Source of the DNA: CAVQCT01 sp964520865 | GTDB taxonomy: Bacteria; Zixibacteria; MSB-5A5; GN15; FEB-12 | Length of the DNA stretch: 56,008 nt | Direction of reading: 5' to 3' | Assembly (NCBI GenBank): GCA_964520865.1 | Contig: CAZFOY010000021.1 | Span: forward strand, 1 to 56,008 | Shown: positions 50,331-56,008 of the stretch, piece by piece | Layout: each line of letters begins with the position of its first letter | Position numbering within the stretch: position 1 is the first letter of the stretch | Made by a program: the position numbers and the translations under genes | The notes under the pieces: model-generated | What the model saw: only the letters and a program-made list of their open reading frames with translations | What the model was told of the DNA's origin: nothing | Databases searched by the model: none

Positions 50331-53300
50331 CGCAGCACCGCCACTTTTCTTCGATAGGTTTCGGATTTTCCGGAGACATAGTGGGCCGTGATCGTACAGA
50401 AGTATGTCCCCGGGAGTACGTCGGCTCCGACATCGTTGGTGCCCGACCAGCTGACATCCTGATGGGCACCGGCGGCCTTGAAGAGATGGTCGGCGACCGT
50501 TTTGACAAAGTCACCGGTAATCGTATACAAATCGATATCTACGTACGCGTCCTCCGGCAGCACAAACCCGATCGTCGTTTCTTCTCCGCGCGAGGGATTG
50601 AACGGATTCGGGAAGTTGACGAAGGATCCTTCGAGCCCGCTGCCGGCTATCGACAGCTCGATTCCCCGAAGCGGAAACGCTCCGTCCACGAGCGTCGGAT
50701 AAAGCCTGGTCTGGAGATAGTCGTCCGAAATATCGAGATTAGTTGAGTCCTCTACGGATATCAGATAGTTCCCCATCGGAGCGTTGGTCTTGACGTCTCC
50801 GACCAGTCGGAAGGTTTTTGTGGTACCGAATTCCAGCAGCATCGGAGAAGGAAGAGTCAATACCACCGAATCGCCGTCCAGAACGGTATCCACCGCCACA
50901 ATCTGATCGTCTATAATGAGGGATACCGAATCGAATAAAGCTGAGGCGCCCGCGGAGCTGTATCCCGATTCGGAATGACGAAGCAATTTCCCACTCAGCC
51001 GACTCAGCAAGATGTCCCCTTCGGGCGTCGTGCCGGTGTAGGCCATTTGAGATTCGAACAGGCCAACGTTCTTCTGCCCTCGGCTGATCACCTGCACCGG
51101 GAGCTGATTTGAGATCAATCTCGGACTACCGGCCGGAAGATAGATCCGGGTTACCGGCGTCATAACCGGATAGCTGCTTTCACAGGCGGCCGCGAACTGA
51201 GGAGCGACCTCGCGGGTCGTGTCAGTATAATCCTCGACCGAAAACGCCCCCTCGGATCCTATCAGGAAGACAAAGTTGTCATAAGGAACGGCAGCTTCGA
51301 TATCGGCAATCAAATCGACCGTGACATTTCCTCCCGGGGTGAGCACGACGCCGGTGTCGGACAAATTGAATTTCACGGCACCGTTGTATAGCTGAATGTA
51401 CTGCTCATATCGGATAGATCCACCGTTCACCCGGCATCCCACCTGATCGAAAAGGTCGTTCGGATAGAGCGGTTTACCGACCGAATCGAGGACATTGATC
51501 GAAATCGCCCTGATCCTGACCGGCGAGAGACTGGTGTCCGATGGATAAGCAAAGGTGAATCTAAGAAGTCCCAACGAATCGGCGCCGGAGATGATTGACG
51601 ACGGTAGCAGCGATTGGATACACATGGAAGGACTTGCCGAAGGCTGATGGAAAGCAGCGATACCGGAGTTGATCGGAAAGACGTTGCCGGTCGCAAGGGC
51701 GGCTGTGTCGCTGATGGCCTCGACGAGTGAACCCGAGCTGAGATCGCGGACAACAAATGCGGTGCTGTCGTCAACGATCATCGAAAAACCCGTCAGCGAC
51801 GAGGACGAGCGAATATCGACACAGATCCGCAGAGAATCCTCATTTCCCGAACTCAAAGTGAGCGGTGAGTTGAGCGGAATATGCACCTGGTTCGAATCCG
51901 GATCGAAAGTGGTGAGTTCCGCCACAGTTGTCTGCTGCCGCTTGACTCGAATAGCGGTGAACGCGTCCGAGGGGAATATCTGCGTGCCTCCATCATCGCT
52001 GAAGGCGACCGTTATGGCCGTCAGTTGAATCTGCGATGATCCGGAAGCCCCGGGGTGCCGGAAGTGGAACCGCTCTACCGGAGCGTCCAACTGACCGTAG
52101 TTAACGGCGGCAGGCAGAAGACTTGTACCGGACACCATCATCTCCTGCGAGGGATCGTCGATATCGCACGATGCCGTTTTCATGGGGAAGCTGACGCCGG
52201 CCTGATATGCTACGGGCAGGTCGGTGTTGTTGTCCACGCAGATCAGGTCAGACGCCGAAGCAACTGCTATGTCGAACGAATTCACCGACGCGGTGGAGTC
52301 TATATCTACAAGCAGCGATAAACTCCTGAACGCGCCCGGTGCGAGCAGGACAGGCTGATCGAAGACGAAAGTCACTCCGGACTGACTCGGCACGGCATCG
52401 ATAATCGCCAGCGTCTGATATCCGTTCAGCAATACCATGCGCGTGAATACGCTCGAGGCCGGACAGGGCGTACCACTGCCGGTCTCAAGGTGCAGGGTAA
52501 GGCTGTCCATCCTGATAGAAGCTGTAGTCACCGAGGTATCCAGGTGCGTAAGCTTAACGCTCAGCGGAAAGACATTAGTCTGTCCGCGGGTGACCGATGC
52601 CGGGATTGAGTTGATAAGCTGCGCGCGCATTTGAGACGGGGCCGATTGTACCGTGATCGAATTAGTCTGAAGGATCGCCGAATACTCTCCTATCCCCGGT
52701 GCCACAGCCCTTACCTGCCAGCTATTCGTGCCCACGCTGCTCGCCGTGTAATACACGGTGAAGTCGGCACTCCCTCCCGCCGCGAGGCTGACCGGCCCGG
52801 TAGAGCCGCTGTCCTCAGTCACGACACTGGAGTCACTCAGCCCGACAATCAGTCCGCTGACGCCGTCGATAGTAGAATCGACCAGATTGGTCACGGTCAA
52901 ATGCAGCGGGATCGATTGTCCAACCGAATAGGTGGAAGCGTCAAGTGAGTAGGCGATACTCAGCCCGGATCGAGAAATCGTGAACTTGTTGCCGATATTC
53001 ATGGCCGAATCGCGCGGACCGTCATTATTTGATGTGTATTGACATCCGTTCTGCGACAGATAAAATTCGATTGCCCGTCCGGAGGTTGCCGAGTCGGCAA
53101 TGTCGCCCATAATCAACAGCGTCGGCGGATTCGTCGCTACATTCAGATTGAGCGACGAAGCTACCCAGGTGCCGTTGTCGAACGAAAAATCAGTTAACAA
53201 CGAGTCGGTAGACTCCCAGAGATCGTCTCCGTTTCTGTCGACCCAGAGCTGCAGGCGGCTGATGTCTGAAGAGTCCGCACCCGCCGGATTTTCAATTGTC

Positions 53301-56008
53301 ACCGAATTAAGCTGGTCGACTTGGTTTCCGTTCAGGGCCGGGGCAAAGGCTGCCAGCGTAATACTGGTATCCCCCGGTGACACGGAACGGGACCGTAACG
53401 GGATATTCGTGAACTGGCTCCGGATCGATCCATCGACCACGCCATATCCACTGCCGGTCAACGGTACGTCGCCGTTTACCTTTATAGAAGATGAGAAAAT
53501 GAGATCGGTGGTGGCGGTCACCTGTACCCCGAGGCTATCGCTATCGATAAGGTCGAGAGGAACATCGGCGACCACGAAGAAATATACCAGAGATTCCGCA
53601 GGTAACGCCTGATCCAGGCCGGTCAGGTACAGCTGGCCGTTGACGAATGAGCCGGTAGCCAGCAGCGAGTCATTGCCATGAACGCGGTCGAAATCCGAGT
53701 CGACATAAAGAGAAATCAACCCTAACTCCTGATCCGCAAAGGCCTGACCGGACGCCGAGCGTGTCCGGTTGGTCAGGCGAATAGCATTCAGATGCTGTGT
53801 CTCGCTGGTGAATCCGTTGTACAGGGCGAAGGTCAGCAGGACGTTAGCGCTGCTCCCGGGGTCGATGGCGAACGACGGATGCGGAATGGCGAACGCGGTC
53901 ACCCGATCTGACGGGAACACCACTCGCTCACGGGCATTTCCCACGGCAGCGTCGTCCGGTCCGTTTGTCCCCGAAGCGTATTTCACGCCGTCGACCGTTA
54001 TCCGAAGATTCAAGGTTCCGACACTGAACTGCTTATTTATCACGTCAACGACGACAAAGAACCGTTGTCCGGGGGGCGGAATCGGATAAGTTAACTTCGA
54101 GGCGGTCCAGTTGCTTCCGGTGGCCGCGAAGGTTGCAACCACCGCGTCGTCATCGGAGTAACCGTCGCCGGTCCTGTCCGCAACAAGCCGGATAGACGAG
54201 AGAGCGTCCGCTTCGTCCAGCGTACCTGAATTGGTCATGGCAATCTGATTGAGCGTAGCGACCGCGTATCCATCGGCCGGAAGAGTAAAGTCGAGCACGA
54301 CCTGATCCGACTGTCCGCCGAAGAGCGGTGTCGTTTCGGTTGAATGAACGGTGATAGCTGCGGCCGGGAACGCGTCGATCGTGAAAGTTCCGTTATTCGT
54401 TATCGGGAATCCACCTGCCTTCTGTACCGGAGTGGCGAAGAAGAGGCTCGATGAATCAGGAATCGCGAAGCTGATCTGATTGCCGTTCTGGGCGTTCAGC
54501 AGGTCCATGTATGCGACAACTGAAAGAACCCGATTTCCGCCGTGTGCCGCCAGGCTGAATCCTGAAGTCACGAAAGTCGCAAATCCGTTGGTGACGGTTG
54601 CCGACGCGAGCAGGCTGTCGCCGTCGCCGATCGTCTGCGTATTTCCATCGAGATCCAGGTACAGCCTCAATGAATCAACCTGTGAGTCCATTTGAAGTTG
54701 AGTCGATCCCAGCGAGCCGATGTCGTTCATTCCGACTCTGAGGCTGTCGAGGTTGACTATTGAAGCATAGTAGTTTTCGAGGTTGAATACGAGCATGGGC
54801 GGTGTGACCTGGCCCGGGACAAGAGTCCCTCCGGGAACGTTGATGCTGCTCAAATTTACCGATTCAACCGTTGTGATCGTTAGCGTACCACCCGGCGCGA
54901 CCGAAGCATCGACCGGACCATCGTTGCTTGAAGCTACTTCGATACCGTTTTGCGGAATACCCAATTGTACTGTCGCTCCGCCGGTTGGGTAGGCCGTTAT
55001 CCTTCCCCCGACGTAAAATCTGTTGTGCGCTGCGGCCAGTGGCGCGTTGAGTCCGCTGATTATCCACCGGTCGCCGGTATAGGCGAGTTTTCCGAGACGC
55101 TGTTCGGTATCCGGTCCGCTCCAGCTGTCGTCTCCGTTGTCCTGATAGAGCATAAGGGAATCAAAGTCCGCATTCTGCGCGGTACCGTCGTTTGAGACCG
55201 TCAACAGATTGAGCGAGTCCTGCGCGTAGCCGTTGCGCGGCAGATCGAAAGTTGCAAGGAGATACGTCGAATCGGCCGGCGAGATCGATGATGCAGCGAA
55301 TGGCACGGCCGTGATCTGCGATGACACCATGCCGTCTATAATGACCCATCCCAGTGAGTTTACCGTGTCGGCGCCGTCGACCGTGGTACCGTCGAGAGTC
55401 GTCACATCTTCTGCCGGAAGCAGCATGATATCGAGCGAGTCAGCATCGCGGGCCGAATCGGAAACCTGGACTGTGACGAGGAACGTCAGACCGGATCCGG
55501 CCGGAATCGTAAGTGGAGGAATCGTCAACAGTTGCGGCGAACTGGTGAATGCCGAGGTGACGATCAGGCTGTCAGCCAGATCCAGCGCAGAGTCACCGTT
55601 TCCGTCTGCATAGAGCGAGATCGAATCCATCTCCGCAAGAATCTGCGCCGCCGTTCCAACTCCGTGCGAACCGCTCCGTATCGCAAGTCCGGTCAGTTGT
55701 TTGTCTGTTTCGAAATTATTATCGAGCCGAAAGGCCAGTATCTCGGAGCCGGATTCGCCCGGTTGTACTCGCATTGTTCCGATCGGAATTCCGGTGATAT
55801 TGAGCGCTTCGATCACCACCGCACCGCTTGTGTCAGTGATTCCATCAATGTTGCTGGTAGCGATTACGTTCTCAATTCCGGAAGCTGCGGCCACAAAGAG
55901 ACCGGCTGTATCGATCACTCCTTTACCGTAACGCAAATCCCACGACAGCGAGCCCACATCCGCTATATTGAATGCGGCGTCCCGGCCGACAGCCGTGAAC
56001 TGAACCGA
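50327..56008 (-). CDS. Giant exported surface protein with repeated beta domains and NPFNP-type sorting domain (start beyond window)
   Basis: At least 1,893 residues; the frame is open to the last base, so the N-terminus is missing. The N-terminal two-thirds is at least six repeats of about 150-200 residues. Each has an acidic loop such as D-G-N-G-D, D-N-G-D-D, D-R-T-G-D-G or D-R-N-G-D-D followed by D-S-L-L, then a strand pattern F-F-V-V-x-D-V and often S-N-D-G-P-x-D. A different, Ser/Thr-rich set of repeats (F-P-S-D-A-F-T-A-I-R, L-Y-P-N-D-L-F-D-Q-V) follows. The last 90 residues are a FlgD/T9SS-type sorting domain: F-P-N-P-F-N-P-S ... L-P-G-T-Y-F-C-T-I-T-A. It is likely a calcium-stabilised fibre on the cell surface. 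Confidence 0.85.
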   Translation of the reverse strand, partial: SVQFTAVGRDAAFNIADVGSLSWDLRYGKGVIDTAGLFVAAASGIENVIATSNIDGITDTSGAVVIEALNITGIPIGTMRVQPGESGSEILAFRLDNNFETDKQLTGLAIRSGSHGVGTAAQILAEMDSISLYADGNGDSALDLADSLIVTSAFTSSPQLLTIPPLTIPAGSGLTFLVTVQVSDSARDADSLDIMLLPAEDVTTLDGTTVDGADTVNSLGWVIIDGMVSSQITAVPFAASSISPADSTYLLATFDLPRNGYAQDSLNLLTVSNDGTAQNADFDSLMLYQDNGDDSWSGPDTEQRLGKLAYTGDRWIISGLNAPLAAAHNRFYVGGRITAYPTGGATVQLGIPQNGIEVASSNDGPVDASVAPGGTLTITTVESVNLSSINVPGGTLVPGQVTPPMLVFNLENYYASIVNLDSLRVGMNDIGSLGSTQLQMDSQVDSLRLYLDLDGNTQTIGDGDSLLASATVTNGFATFVTSGFSLAAHGGNRVLSVVAYMDLLNAQNGNQISFAIPDSSSLFFATPVQKAGGFPITNNGTFTIDAFPAAAITVHSTETTPLFGGQSDQVVLDFTLPADGYAVATLNQIAMTNSGTLDEADALSSIRLVADRTGDGYSDDDAVVATFAATGSNWTASKLTYPIPPPGQRFFVVVDVINKQFSVGTLNLRITVDGVKYASGTNGPDDAAVGNARERVVFPSDRVTAFAIPHPSFAIDPGSSANVLLTFALYNGFTSETQHLNAIRLTNRTRSASGQAFADQELGLISLYVDSDFDRVHGNDSLLATGSFVNGQLYLTGLDQALPAESLVYFFVVADVPLDLIDSDSLGVQVTATTDLIFSSSIKVNGDVPLTGSGYGVVDGSIRSQFTNIPLRSRSVSPGDTSITLAAFAPALNGNQVDQLNSVTIENPAGADSSDISRLQLWVDRNGDDLWESTDSLLTDFSFDNGTWVASSLNLNVATNPPTLLIMGDIADSATSGRAIEFYLSQNGCQYTSNNDGPRDSAMNIGNKFTISRSGLSIAYSLDASTYSVGQSIPLHLTVTNLVDSTIDGVSGLIVGLSDSSVVTEDSGSTGPVSLAAGGSADFTVYYTASSVGTNSWQVRAVAPGIGEYSAILQTNSITVQSAPSQMRAQLINSIPASVTRGQTNVFPLSVKLTHLDTSVTTASIRMDSLTLHLETGSGTPCPASSVFTRMVLLNGYQTLAIIDAVPSQSGVTFVFDQPVLLAPGAFRSLSLLVDIDSTASVNSFDIAVASASDLICVDNNTDLPVAYQAGVSFPMKTASCDIDDPSQEMMVSGTSLLPAAVNYGQLDAPVERFHFRHPGASGSSQIQLTAITVAFSDDGGTQIFPSDAFTAIRVKRQQTTVAELTTFDPDSNQVHIPLNSPLTLSSGNEDSLRICVDIRSSSSLTGFSMIVDDSTAFVVRDLSSGSLVEAISDTAALATGNVFPINSGIAAFHQPSASPSMCIQSLLPSSIISGADSLGLLRFTFAYPSDTSLSPVRIRAISINVLDSVGKPLYPNDLFDQVGCRVNGGSIRYEQYIQLYNGAVKFNLSDTGVVLTPGGNVTVDLIADIEAAVPYDNFVFLIGSEGAFSVEDYTDTTREVAPQFAAACESSYPVMTPVTRIYLPAGSPRLISNQLPVQVISRGQKNVGLFESQMAYTGTTPEGDILLSRLSGKLLRHSESGYSSAGASALFDSVSLIIDDQIVAVDTVLDGDSVVLTLPSPMLLEFGTTKTFRLVGDVKTNAPMGNYLISVEDSTNLDISDDYLQTRLYPTLVDGAFPLRGIELSIAGSGLEGSFVNFPNPFNPSRGEETTIGFVLPEDAYVDIDLYTITGDFVKTVADHLFKAAGAHQDVSWSGTNDVGADVLPGTYFCTITAHYVSGKSETYRRKVAVLR

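Noticed and set aside
1..56008. CRISPR arrays, tRNA or rRNA genes, insertion sequences, phage genes
   Set aside because: I looked for regular short repeats, cloverleaf-type segments and transposase or integrase motifs and found none that I could support.

Overview
The window looks like part of a scaffold from an uncultured, Gram-negative, free-living bacterium of the Fibrobacteres-Chlorobi-Bacteroidetes (FCB) kind. A candidate phylum such as Zixibacteria or a relative is my best guess, but this is inference without a search. Supporting signs are a TonB-type receptor start, several lipoproteins, a giant exported protein ending in an NPFNP-type sorting domain, a PorV-like outer-membrane barrel, and canonical sigma-70 promoters (TTGACA-N17-TATAAT style) rather than Bacteroidota-type ones. 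A 100-base N run (27585-27684) shows that the sequence is a gapped draft assembly.

Left part (1-9.5 kb): the start of a TonB-dependent-receptor-like protein at the edge; a divergent doxX/hxlR pair resembling thiol/quinone-stress modules; a decayed glycosyltransferase remnant; a complete tripartite drug-efflux operon (EmrA-, EmrB- and TolC-like); a polysaccharide-deacetylase-like protein; and a DEAD-box RNA helicase.

Middle (9.5-31.4 kb): three successive lipoproteins carrying a shared (S)DDNP start to the mature protein, two of them tandem paralogues with 14 Ycf48/BNR-type propeller repeats; a radical SAM enzyme that looks leaderless; typA with a promoter-terminator leader; a DCC-family oxidoreductase; a pair of secreted M16 peptidases (one active-site-complete, one not); a secreted PNGase F-like protein; a GT87-type membrane protein; a POT peptide transporter; a MocR regulator interrupted by the assembly gap, divergent from a PLP aminotransferase; an MFS transporter; and a DinB-like protein.

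Right part (31.4-56 kb): a MshEN/pseudo-receiver/PATAN protein; a full imuA-imuB-dnaE2 mutagenesis operon; an SDR, an aromatic-amino-acid-decarboxylase-like enzyme, a DNRLRE lipoprotein, a CPBP protease and a small winged-helix protein. Last comes a six-gene minus-strand operon (43951 to beyond 56008) in which every junction overlaps by 4-17 nt. It encodes a giant surface protein (more than 1,890 residues), a PorV-like barrel fused to TPRs, a membrane RsbU-type phosphatase, a STAS-RsbW fusion, a free STAS protein and a soluble histidine kinase. This operon is the best candidate for an undescribed system: a partner-switching signalling circuit translated together with its own exported surface protein and outer-membrane porter.
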